Positions 14,820-22,459 of a DNA stretch of 23,418 bases are shown piece by piece. Origin of the DNA: JBFMAE01 sp040756085 (GTDB lineage: Bacteria > Desulfobacterota > BSN033 > UBA1163). The DNA lies in the NCBI GenBank assembly GCA_040756085.1, contig JBFMAE010000373.1, positions 1-23,418 on the forward strand, read 5' to 3'. Below the pieces are notes generated by a model, which saw nothing but the letters and a program-made list of their open reading frames with translations, was not told the DNA's origin and did no database searches. The position numbers and the translations under genes were made by a program. Within the stretch, counting starts at the first letter, position 1. Every line of letters starts with the position of its first letter.

Positions 14820-16025
14820 ATGATTGAATTTATAAGGAGAAAACCAGGGATAATCCGGAGAGATCTATGGATAGAAATCGTGAAAGCAAATTTTATAAAA
14901 TGGGATTCTTCGACCTTCAATGAAAAAATAAAAAAATTAATTGTCGAAAAACCCCCAAAAATTAAATTCATCTCCCCAACAAAACGATTTAACGAAAATT
15001 CCAGTCTCTATATTATTCCTCGAAGTCAAAATTTCTTAATTAAGGAACAAAGAGCAACATATGATATTAGGGTTCATCCGAAGATTTATTATAAGGAATA
15101 TCCGTCATTTACTGGAGCTGAGAAAAGATTAGTCGATCGTGTTAATGATGGTTCAATCATCACAAGATTCGATAAGACACCCAAACCTAAGAATCCTCAA
15201 GATGTCGTATGTCCTCATTTCCTTGAGCTTAAATGGGCTTATGGATGTCCTTATGATTGCAGTTGGTGTTATTTAAAGGGGACATTCAGATTTAGACCTA
15301 ATGGTAAGGAACCGGTCATTAAAGACTATAGGAAAATTGAATTACATACCCAGGCTTTTTTAGAAGAGGTCAAAACACCTGAAATATTGAATACCGGTGA
15401 GATTGCTGATTCATTAATGCATGAAAACTCTGGTGAACCATTTTCTAAATTCATTATTCCCATGTTTGAAAGTCAGAATCTCCATAAAGTTTTGTTTCTG
15501 ACCAAGTCTTCGAATGTAAGAAAGCTTTTGGAAATTGAACCTCATAATCAAGCAATCATAAGTTTTAGTCTCAATGCGATTCCGGTTGCTAAAAGGTGGG
15601 AAAAAGCCCCGTCTATTTTGAAGAGAATCGAGGCAGCCAAAAAGGTTTATCAGGCAGGATATGAAGTCCGAGTTAGAATAGACCCAATGGTTCCGGTAGA
15701 CAACTGGAAGGAATCTTATCTTCAATTAGTAGATTTGATTTTTAGAGACCTCGTCCCGGAAAGGATTACATTAGGTTCTTTAAGAGGCCTTCAGAGCACT
15801 ATAAATTGGTGTTCAGATAAAAGCTGGGTTAGGTATTTGAGAGAATCCTCCAATTGGGGTAAAAAGATTGATTTTCAGACACGATTAACAATGTATTCTG
15901 AAGTCATTGGACATTTAAAATCAAAATATAATTATGAAAAAGTTGCTCTGTGTAAAGAAACCATAGAAATGTGGAATAGCCTAAAAATGAATTATAGACA
16001 GATAAGATGTAACTGTGTATTATGA
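14820..16025 (+). CDS. SPL-like radical SAM protein
   Basis: A 401-aa radical SAM enzyme with C143-x3-C147-x2-C150 (GCPYDCSWCYLKG), which binds the [4Fe-4S] cluster. FLELKWAYGCPYDCSWCY, VLFLTKSSNV and RVRIDPMVPVDNWKE give the layout of the spore-photoproduct-lyase-like (SPL) group. True SPL reverses a thymine dimer photoproduct; homologues in non-spore-formers are mostly uncharacterised. Near the C-terminus are C378 (VALCKETIEMW) and C397/C399 (RCNCVL), possible thiol donors or metal ligands. The first ~45 residues (KPGIIRRDLWIEIV, then STFNEKIKKL) look like a small helix-turn-helix. The gene is AT-rich like its neighbours. ATG 14820 has no clear ribosome-binding site; a GGAGGG lies 32 nt upstream. 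DNA-lesion or nucleotide chemistry is a guess. Confidence 0.85.
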   Translation: MIEFIRRKPGIIRRDLWIEIVKANFIKWDSSTFNEKIKKLIVEKPPKIKFISPTKRFNENSSLYIIPRSQNFLIKEQRATYDIRVHPKIYYKEYPSFTGAEKRLVDRVNDGSIITRFDKTPKPKNPQDVVCPHFLELKWAYGCPYDCSWCYLKGTFRFRPNGKEPVIKDYRKIELHTQAFLEEVKTPEILNTGEIADSLMHENSGEPFSKFIIPMFESQNLHKVLFLTKSSNVRKLLEIEPHNQAIISFSLNAIPVAKRWEKAPSILKRIEAAKKVYQAGYEVRVRIDPMVPVDNWKESYLQLVDLIFRDLVPERITLGSLRGLQSTINWCSDKSWVRYLRESSNWGKKIDFQTRLTMYSEVIGHLKSKYNYEKVALCKETIEMWNSLKMNYRQIRCNCVL

Positions 16026-16139
16026 GGAATGAAAGATGTCCCAAGTGATTAGTATCATTAGGAAAAATATCTTTCTTGGAGGTCGCCTCGGATGGAGTAT
16101 GCTTCATCAAATAATCCTATATAAAGAAAGGATAACGCT

Positions 16140-17207
16140 ATGGAAGGGAAAAAATTTCAACCCCAAAAGATTTCTTTGTCGAATACCAAAAAGGAGATGT
16201 TGGAAGCCTATAATGCAGTCTTAAAACAACTGGAAGCACAGAGAGAGGCTGAACTGAAGCCCGAAAAGAGAATGGAGGAGAAAAAGGCAAAGGAGGTGAT
16301 TCAGGTAGCGGAATCCCTCTCCTCGGAGGGGATTGCAAAAGAGGTCAGCCATTTAAAGATGGAAACAGGGAAGATACTTGCTCAAATTTCCGACCAGTTG
16401 GAGGAGGAGATTGGTAAGTTTAAAGCTGTTCAGAACGCGATCGTATTGAAAGAAAAAGAGCTGCAGGAGCTTTACGAGATTGAAAGATCGGCAGTAACCC
16501 TGGCGGCTTTAATCGAATCTCAGAATCAGAGGCGACAGACATTTGAATTAGAGATGGCCGAAAAGAAAGAAGCCTTAACCCAAGAGATTGAGGCCCTTCG
16601 TGCCGAACGGGATAAAGAGAAAAAAGAATATGAGGAAGAGATCAAAGAACGGGATATCATAGAAAAGAAGAGACGTGAAAGAGAGAAAGAAGAATATGAA
16701 TATTCCTTTAAGAGAGAGCAAAAGTTAACCAAAGATAACTTTGAAGATGAGAAGGTAAAACTGGAAAGAGAGATCCAGATAAGAAAAGAGCAGATGGAAA
16801 GTGAGCTAAAAGAGAGAGAAAAGGCGATTGTGGAACGGGAGGAGGAGTTGAATGAGCTACGGAAAAAGGTGAGCGCCATTCCTAAGGAAATGGAAATGGC
16901 TATCAGCAAAGCCATCAAAGAGACCACCGAAAGATCAAATCTCGAAGCCAAGAATAGGGAAGAGTTGCAGAAAAGAGAATTTCTTGGCGAGAAAAATGTC
17001 CTCACCACTCGAATCGAATCTCTTGAAAAAATTGTAAAAGAACAGAGTGAACAAATTGCAAAACTCGCTCAGCAATTGGAGAAGGCGTATCAACAAGTGC
17101 AGGAGATTGCCGTTAAGACCATCGAGGGTTCTTCAAGCATCAAGTCTTTTACCAGTCTTCAGCAATGGATCAATGAACAGATGAGAAAATCATCCCAGGA
17201 GAAATGA
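16140..17207 (+). CDS. Long coiled-coil protein, function unknown
   Basis: A 355-aa protein dominated by Glu/Lys/Arg heptad-type sequence from about 85 to 335 (for example EALRAERDKEKKEYEEEIKE), strongly suggesting a long coiled coil. There is no signal peptide, membrane segment or enzymatic motif. The short N-terminal part (KISLSNTKKEMLEAYNAVLK) and the C-terminal tail (TIEGSSSIKSFTSLQQWINE) are the only non-repetitive parts. ATG 16140 has AAAGGA about 8 nt upstream. It lies 54 bp before the S1-domain gene, so the two may be co-transcribed. A structural or scaffolding role is likely, but nothing shows which. Confidence 0.85.
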   Translation: MEGKKFQPQKISLSNTKKEMLEAYNAVLKQLEAQREAELKPEKRMEEKKAKEVIQVAESLSSEGIAKEVSHLKMETGKILAQISDQLEEEIGKFKAVQNAIVLKEKELQELYEIERSAVTLAALIESQNQRRQTFELEMAEKKEALTQEIEALRAERDKEKKEYEEEIKERDIIEKKRREREKEEYEYSFKREQKLTKDNFEDEKVKLEREIQIRKEQMESELKEREKAIVEREEELNELRKKVSAIPKEMEMAISKAIKETTERSNLEAKNREELQKREFLGEKNVLTTRIESLEKIVKEQSEQIAKLAQQLEKAYQQVQEIAVKTIEGSSSIKSFTSLQQWINEQMRKSSQEK

Positions 17208-17261
17208 AGATTCTGCAGAAAGATTCGAGACCCTTTCCAAATTATTCAAAGGTGCAGTGCA

Positions 17262-18722
17262 ATGTCAGAAAACGAGATAGACGACAAGATGAGTTTTGTT
17301 GAGCTTCTGGAATCGAGCTCTGAAATGCCGGGGCGTAAACTTTTCCCTGGAGATAAGGTTTCAGGGAAAGTCTTGAAAGTCAGCAAAGATACGGTCTTTG
17401 TTGATTTAAGGGGTAAAAGCGAGGGAATTGCAGACATTCAAGAATTCCTAGACAGAGATGGTAACCTTACCCTCAAAGAAGGAGATTGGGTTGAGATGAG
17501 GGTTGCCTCGACCAGGGACGGGATCCATCTCACCAAGGGAATGAAGGTTCACGGGGCCGATGCCCTCGAAATCCTACGGGAGGCACAACAAAATCTCATC
17601 CCAGTGGAGGGCAGGGTTTTGAAGGTAAATAAGGGAGGTTTTGAGATCGATCTTTCAGGCACTCGAGCCTTTTGCCCTTTGGGCCAGATAGACCTTCAGT
17701 TTTGCGAAAAACAGGAAGAACATATTGGGGCAAGGTATCCATTCCGCATCATGGAGGTCAAAGAAAAAGGAAGAAATATCATTGTCTCCCGCCGAGTGCT
17801 CTTAGAGGAGGAGCATGAGAAGAAGTCAAAAGAGACCCTGGCCATGCTCAAACCTGGCCTTGAATGTGAGGGGAAAGTTACAAAACTGGCCGACTTTGGT
17901 GCATTTGTCGATATTGGAGGCATTGAAGGGATGGTCCATATCTCTGAGATATCCCACATAAAAATCAATCATCCCTCGGAAATCCTCAAATCTGGCCAGC
18001 CGGTAAAGGTAAAAGTCATATCAATTGAGCCGGACAAGGATGACCGTCAGAGGATCGCCCTTTCCATGAAGGCTCTGGAGCCTGACCCGTGGGAAAAGGA
18101 CTTTGGATTTGAGGAAGGAGAGATTATCCAAGGTAAGGTCTCCCGGCTCGCTGACTTCGGCGCTTTTATTGAAGTGGCACCGGGAGTGGATGGTCTCGTT
18201 CATATCTCTGAGATCAGCTACGAACGCGTCCCCCATCCCAGCAAACTTCTTCAGGTAGGGGATTTAGTGGATGTGCTGGTCATGGGTATGGATCAGAAAA
18301 CACATCGGCTCTCTTTATCCATCAAAGAGGCAGCGGTCAAGAAACGAATAGCCGAAGGGGAGGAAGGGTCGGGTAAGGTGAACCTTGAAGTTGGCCAGAT
18401 GCTGAGAGGGATTGTTGAAGAGTTGAAACCCAATGGCCTTTTTGTCAGGCTTCCACAGCTCGGAGCAAAGGTGCGAGGTCTGCTTCCCACGGAGGAGTTG
18501 AGAGATTCCGAAAAGGGGGATGTTAAAAAGAAATTTCCAAAAGGGAAGGAGATTCGGGTAGAGATCATCTCGATAGATGAAAAAGGGCGAATACGGCTTT
18601 CCCAGAAGGTCATTGAAGAAAGAGAGGATCGGGAGGATTATAAGAAGTTCCTTGAAAGGGAGGATAAAGGGGGGAAGCTTGGTACTCTGGAAGACCTTTT
18701 CAAAGATCTGAAGTTGAAGTAG
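17262..18722 (+). CDS. S1-domain RNA-binding protein (ribosomal protein S1-like)
   Basis: A 486-aa protein with five S1/OB-fold repeats at about 28-95, 112-180, 199-271, 286-356 and 378-452. Repeats three and four are the most canonical (KLADFGAFVDIGGIEGMVHISE and RLADFGAFIEVAPGVDGLVH, each followed by RIALSMK or RLSLSIK). E. coli S1 has six repeats; this protein is shorter, with an acidic N-terminus and a charged C-terminal tail. Such proteins bind single-stranded RNA and can act with the ribosome or in RNA turnover. Whether this is the main S1 (rpsA) or an accessory paralogue cannot be told from this window; the number of repeats and the neighbourhood favour an accessory protein. AAGGTG precedes the ATG by 7 nt. 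Confidence 0.9.
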   Translation: MSENEIDDKMSFVELLESSSEMPGRKLFPGDKVSGKVLKVSKDTVFVDLRGKSEGIADIQEFLDRDGNLTLKEGDWVEMRVASTRDGIHLTKGMKVHGADALEILREAQQNLIPVEGRVLKVNKGGFEIDLSGTRAFCPLGQIDLQFCEKQEEHIGARYPFRIMEVKEKGRNIIVSRRVLLEEEHEKKSKETLAMLKPGLECEGKVTKLADFGAFVDIGGIEGMVHISEISHIKINHPSEILKSGQPVKVKVISIEPDKDDRQRIALSMKALEPDPWEKDFGFEEGEIIQGKVSRLADFGAFIEVAPGVDGLVHISEISYERVPHPSKLLQVGDLVDVLVMGMDQKTHRLSLSIKEAAVKKRIAEGEEGSGKVNLEVGQMLRGIVEELKPNGLFVRLPQLGAKVRGLLPTEELRDSEKGDVKKKFPKGKEIRVEIISIDEKGRIRLSQKVIEEREDREDYKKFLEREDKGGKLGTLEDLFKDLKLK

Positions 18723-18757
18723 CCTGATACTGAAAATTTAAATAGAGAGGGAAAGAG

Positions 18758-18995
18758 ATGAGCGGACCTCATGTTCTTTATCGGATCGAAGGAAACATTG
18801 CCATCATCATGCTTAACCGGCCAGAAATTAAAAATGCATTCAGCCCGGAAATGATCACCCTCTGGCGCAAGTACCTTGAGATCTCATCTGGATTATATCT
18901 CTTCGCAACTTGCTCTTTTGTCGGAAACCCAGGATCATCAAGAGGCAGCGCGGGCTTTTCTTGAAAAGAGAAAGCCGATATTTGAAGGAAAATGA
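18758..18995 (+). pseudogene. Enoyl-CoA hydratase/isomerase remnant, internally deleted and frameshifted
   Basis: The first ~41 codons read as the start of a crotonase-family enzyme (IEGNIAIIMLNRPEIKNAFS). From about 18885 another frame reads as the family's C-terminus: LDYISSQLALLSETQDHQEA, then RAFLEKRKPIFEGK, then stop at 18993-18995. A normal enzyme has about 260 residues, so roughly 185 residues, including the oxyanion-hole and catalytic region, are deleted and the two ends are out of frame. A good ribosome-binding site (GAGAGGGAAAG) survives, so a 68-residue nonfunctional peptide could still be made. Confidence 0.8.
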
Positions 18996-19041
18996 GGGAT
19001 GAGGCAATTGACAATCCAGAAGGAATTCCTGAAATAGAAAG

Positions 19042-19548
19042 ATGAAAAATCAAATTAAGCTGATCATCACCATCCTTTTATCGTATATTCTTTTATCACC
19101 TGGATCCCATGCGATATCCGGTGAAATCTATAAATGGATAGATAAGGATGGGAATATCCATTTCTCCGATACTCCTCCTCCGCCCGGGGTCGATGCAGAG
19201 ATAAAGAGATTCAAAGAGGAGCCGACAGAAAAACCAAGGACAAAGTGGGATACTTCAAAACCGAGGATTGATTCACCAAGGGAGAAAAGACCTTACAGAA
19301 AAATAAATGTCATTATGTATATGACCTCCTGGTGTGGTTATTGCAGAAAGGCAAGGGAGTTTATTCACTCTCTCGATGTCAATTTAATTGAATACAATAT
19401 TGAAAAAGACCTCGCCAGGAGGGAAGAGATGTTGAGCAAGAGTGGGGGTTCAAAGGGTGTGCCCCTGATCGATGTTGAAGGGATCATCATCAGAGGGTTT
19501 AATCTAGAAGCGATTAAGGTAGCCGTCGAAAAGAGAAGAAGCATATAG
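19042..19548 (+). CDS. Secreted DUF4124-glutaredoxin-like protein
   Basis: A 168-aa protein with an N-terminal signal peptide (hydrophobic LIITILLSYILLS, about residues 6-25). A DUF4124-type segment (EIYKWIDKDGNIHFSDTPPP, 28-47) is followed by a proline/lysine-rich linker and a glutaredoxin-like domain from about 88. The redox motif is C98-G-Y-C101 in YMTSWCGYCRKAREF, with a cis-proline at P141 (GVPLIDV). It probably acts as a thiol-disulphide protein in the periplasm or at the membrane. The last residue of the signal region is followed by Ile, not Cys, so it is not a lipoprotein. Its substrate is unknown. It lies 95 bp upstream of ftsE. Confidence 0.88.
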   Translation: MKNQIKLIITILLSYILLSPGSHAISGEIYKWIDKDGNIHFSDTPPPPGVDAEIKRFKEEPTEKPRTKWDTSKPRIDSPREKRPYRKINVIMYMTSWCGYCRKAREFIHSLDVNLIEYNIEKDLARREEMLSKSGGSKGVPLIDVEGIIIRGFNLEAIKVAVEKRRSI

Positions 19549-19605
19549 ATAAAACAGTCCCTCACCTTTTTGATTTTCCGGTCCTTTATTAACCCTTTAA
19601 TTTCC

Positions 19606-19634
19606 TTGAAAATAATTGAAGCCCATGTTAATTT
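19606..19634 (+). promoter_or_regulatory. Possible extended -10 promoter for ftsE
   Basis: TTGAAA (19606-19611) is followed after 17 bp by TAATTT (19629-19634), with TG at 19626-19627 giving the extended -10 arrangement. The predicted start, near 19641, is almost at the ftsE ATG (19644), which would give a leaderless transcript. The -10 box itself matches consensus at only three positions. Confidence 0.35.
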
Positions 19635-19643
19635 TGTATTAAT

Positions 19644-20321
19644 ATGATTCAATTGACCCATGTTTATAAGACTTATCCCAGCCAGATCGCTGCCCTCACG
19701 GATATCAACCTCGAGATATCAGACGGAGAATTTACCTTCATCCATGGAACCAGCAGTTCCGGGAGGACTACCCTTCTTCGCATTCTATACGGTGCAGAGA
19801 AACCGACCAGCGGAGAAGTGATCGTCAACGGGATGAACCTCACTGAAAGGGGTTTCAATAAAATCTATCATCTGAGAAGGACGATGGGAATCGTTTTCCA
19901 GGATTTTAAACTGCTCCGGGATCGGACGGTGAGCGAAAATATTGCATTCGCTCTGGAAGTGACCGGCTATAGCAGGAAGGAGATCAAAAAGAGGGTCTCG
20001 GAGGTTTTAGAGAAGGTCAGCCTTCAGGAAAGGGAGAGGGATTCCGTCCTTGCCCTTTCGGCCGGGGAACAGCAACGGGTGGGCATTGCCCGGGCGCTAA
20101 TCAATGACCCTCCCCTCCTGCTGGCAGATGAACCGACAGGGAATTTGGATGCTCAGATGACCGTCGATATCATGAGGATCTTCACCGACCTTCATCTCAA
20201 AGGGACAACCGTCGTTTTCGCCACTCATGATAGAGAATTAATCAAACATTATCCCTTTCGAGTCATCTATATCTCGGGTGGGAGGAAAGTGGATGTTAAA
20301 ACCGATGAAGAGGTGAGATGA
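19644..20321 (+). CDS. ftsE: Cell-division ABC-transporter ATPase FtsE
   Basis: A 225-aa ATPase that pairs with FtsX at the division septum to switch on peptidoglycan hydrolysis through EnvC-type activators. It has the expected start MIQLTHVYKTYP, Q-loop Q86 (VFQDFKLL), signature LSAGEQQRV (138-146), Walker B LLLADEP with D162 and E163, and H-loop H195 (FATHD). The Walker A is abnormal: G35TSSSGRTT has Arg41 (AGG, 19764-19766) where the family has Lys. No Shine-Dalgarno precedes the ATG, unusual among the genes here, and a promoter-like pair ends just upstream. ftsX follows after 4 bp. Length and context leave little doubt about identity; only its ATPase activity is in question. Confidence 0.95.
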   Translation: MIQLTHVYKTYPSQIAALTDINLEISDGEFTFIHGTSSSGRTTLLRILYGAEKPTSGEVIVNGMNLTERGFNKIYHLRRTMGIVFQDFKLLRDRTVSENIAFALEVTGYSRKEIKKRVSEVLEKVSLQERERDSVLALSAGEQQRVGIARALINDPPLLLADEPTGNLDAQMTVDIMRIFTDLHLKGTTVVFATHDRELIKHYPFRVIYISGGRKVDVKTDEEVR

Positions 20322-20325
20322 GAGG

Positions 20326-21228
20326 ATGAAGTTTTTTCTCCGGTATGTGATCAGAAGGGCTTTTCAGAACATCAGGGGAAATCTCTTCCCTAACCTGACC
20401 ACCATCGGCATCATTGCCATCTGCATGCTTATCTTTTCGACCTTCACCCTGATTGCCTTTAACCTCTCCTCCTTCCTCAAGATTTGGGAAGACAAGATTG
20501 AGATCATTGCATACTTGAAGAGGCAGACCTCCCTGAAGGAAGTGGAGAGCCTTTTAAAAAATACCCGCGAGCTTGAAGGGGTCGAGGCCGTGAAGTATAT
20601 TTCTCCTTTTGATGCCATGGCCTTTATGGAATCAAAATTGGGCAGTCAGAAGAATCTCCTCGAAGGGATTCAACCAGGAGTCCTTCCCCCTTCTTTCGAA
20701 ATTCAATTGACGAAGGACTACCGGAACTCCATAAAAATTAAGGATGTGGTCTCCAAGCTGAAACAGTTTCCCCAGATTGAAGAGGTCCAGTACGGCCAGG
20801 AATGGGTGGAGACCTTCTCGGCCATCGTCCATATCCTGAGCCTTGCCCAATGGACACTGGGAGGGCTGATCCTCATCGCCATGGTGTTCATCATCTCCAA
20901 TACCCTTCAACTCACCATCTCCTCCCGTCGGGAGGAGATCGAGATCATGTACATCGTAGGGGCGAGGCCTGCCTTTATCCAGGTCCCCTTCTATATCGAA
21001 GGCCTCATCCAGGGTCTCTTCGGGGCAGGGTTGGCCATTCTCTGCCTCTTCTTATTACATAAAGGGTTTTTTCTCTACATTCCTCCATCCATGGAAGGGT
21101 GGTTGGCGAAAATTCCCATCCTGTTTCTGCCAACGGAGGCGATCATAAGGTTTTTGACAGGTGGAATGGTTCTTGGTCTTTTCGGCAGCTTCATTGCTTC
21201 GATGAGGTTTCTGAAATACGGTGAGTGA
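20326..21228 (+). CDS. ftsX: Cell-division membrane protein FtsX
   Basis: A 300-aa inner-membrane partner of FtsE with the family layout. It has a short cytoplasmic N-terminus (RYVIRRAFQNIRGNLFPN), a first membrane helix at about 26-48 (TIGIIAICMLIFSTFTLIAF), a periplasmic domain at about 50-170, then three more helices near 180-200, 225-250 and 270-295. The periplasmic domain includes IEIIAYLKRQTSLKEVESLL and the segment EGVEAVKYISPFDAM, which correspond to the part that contacts EnvC-type activators. The ATG has GAGAGG immediately upstream, next to the ftsE stop, and the last codons overlap the next gene, so the cluster is translated as a unit. Confidence 0.95.
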   Translation: MKFFLRYVIRRAFQNIRGNLFPNLTTIGIIAICMLIFSTFTLIAFNLSSFLKIWEDKIEIIAYLKRQTSLKEVESLLKNTRELEGVEAVKYISPFDAMAFMESKLGSQKNLLEGIQPGVLPPSFEIQLTKDYRNSIKIKDVVSKLKQFPQIEEVQYGQEWVETFSAIVHILSLAQWTLGGLILIAMVFIISNTLQLTISSRREEIEIMYIVGARPAFIQVPFYIEGLIQGLFGAGLAILCLFLLHKGFFLYIPPSMEGWLAKIPILFLPTEAIIRFLTGGMVLGLFGSFIASMRFLKYGE

Positions 21229-22426
21229 GTCTTCGATGAGGAGTTGGAGACAGTTTTTATTCGGTTCGTTCATTTTAGGTTGGATCTTCACCTTTGGAAC
21301 GATCGACCTCCATGCAGGCCGGACCGATCAGATTGAGAAGGACCTCACTCAAAAAAAGAAGGATCTCCGAGATATCAAAAAGGAACTTTCCCAAACGAAG
21401 GAGAAGGAAAAGAAGATCCAGGGGAAAGAGACCTCGATCCTTGGAACCCTCCACAGGATCGAAACCGAGCTTTATAAGAAGGAGAAAGAACTAAAACAGA
21501 TGGAAGCCCAGTTTGCTCAGACCAAAGGGAGACTTCACCAGACAAAAAACCAGATCGACATGCTGAACAAGGGGATGGAACGGACCAAGGAAGATCTCTT
21601 TTCCAGATTGATAGCCCTTTATAAAATGGGAAGGATCCCTCCAGAGATTTTTCTGATGACATCGCAGTCCTATATGGATCTGTTGAGGATCGATAAATAT
21701 TTAAGGGTCGTCATCGATTTCGATACCCGCCTGGTCGATACCTATCGTCATCAAATGGCCCTGAAAGAGAGATACCAGGAGGAGTTGATCCAGGATGAGC
21801 TCCAATGGGAGCGAAATATCTCAGGGGTGGAGAAGAAGAGGGAGGAGATCAAAAAGGTTAGGGAGTCGAAGCGGGCCCTATTGAGAGCCATTAAGAATCA
21901 GAAGTTGGTCTATCAGAAATTGATTGGAGAATTAGAAGCGAGGGCAAAAGAGCTTCAGGCACTTGTTGATAAACTGGAGCGGGAGAAGAGCCTTATGGCT
22001 TACGGGAAATCCAAATATGGAGCTATCAAAGGCAAGCTGACCCCACCCGTTGAAGGAAAAGTGATCAGTTTGTTTAAAGAAAATGGGCAGAATGGGATTG
22101 AGATCAAAGCACCGATGGGAGCCGAGATTCGAGCTGTCCTCCCCGGAAAGGTCCTCTATGCCGACTGGTTCAAAGGGTTTGGAAACGTCGTGGTCATCGA
22201 CCACGGGGATCACACGTTTACAGTTTCTGCTTACTGTTCCGAATTGTTGAAAAAGGCAGGGGATTATGTTTCCCAGGGAGAAACGATTGCTCTGGTAGGC
22301 AGTGCAGGGTCGCTGAAAGGTCCCTGCCTCTACTTCGAAATTCGTCATCAGGGAAAACCCCAGGACCCCATGCATTGGATCTCCCGCTTGGATAAGGTCG
22401 TCTCCCTGCTTGATACTAAGGAGTAG
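21221..22426 (+). CDS. envC: EnvC-like murein hydrolase activator with degenerate LytM domain
   Basis: A 401-aa exported protein: signal peptide (FLFGSFILGWIFTFGTIDLH), a long periplasmic coiled coil (about 35-255) and a C-terminal LytM/M23-like domain (about 275-390). The zinc ligands of active M23 peptidases are missing: the HxGxD segment reads NGIEI (291-295), the YAH motif reads SAY with Y338, and HLH reads CLY (C369, Y371). E. coli EnvC is degenerate in the same places (its SLYFEIRRQG matches CLYFEIRHQG here). It should therefore be recruited by FtsEX and activate an amidase encoded elsewhere. The GTG at 21221 overlaps ftsX by 8 nt; ATG 21236 is an alternative start that also gives a good signal peptide. 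Confidence 0.92.
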   Translation: MSESSMRSWRQFLFGSFILGWIFTFGTIDLHAGRTDQIEKDLTQKKKDLRDIKKELSQTKEKEKKIQGKETSILGTLHRIETELYKKEKELKQMEAQFAQTKGRLHQTKNQIDMLNKGMERTKEDLFSRLIALYKMGRIPPEIFLMTSQSYMDLLRIDKYLRVVIDFDTRLVDTYRHQMALKERYQEELIQDELQWERNISGVEKKREEIKKVRESKRALLRAIKNQKLVYQKLIGELEARAKELQALVDKLEREKSLMAYGKSKYGAIKGKLTPPVEGKVISLFKENGQNGIEIKAPMGAEIRAVLPGKVLYADWFKGFGNVVVIDHGDHTFTVSAYCSELLKKAGDYVSQGETIALVGSAGSLKGPCLYFEIRHQGKPQDPMHWISRLDKVVSLLDTKE

Positions 22427-22459
22427 GAAAGAAAGGGATTTTACTCGAAGGAGGTTGAC

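Noticed and set aside
16036..16224. 62-codon ORF ahead of the coiled-coil gene
   Set aside because: It overlaps the well-supported start of the coiled-coil gene by 85 bp and has no recognisable sequence.
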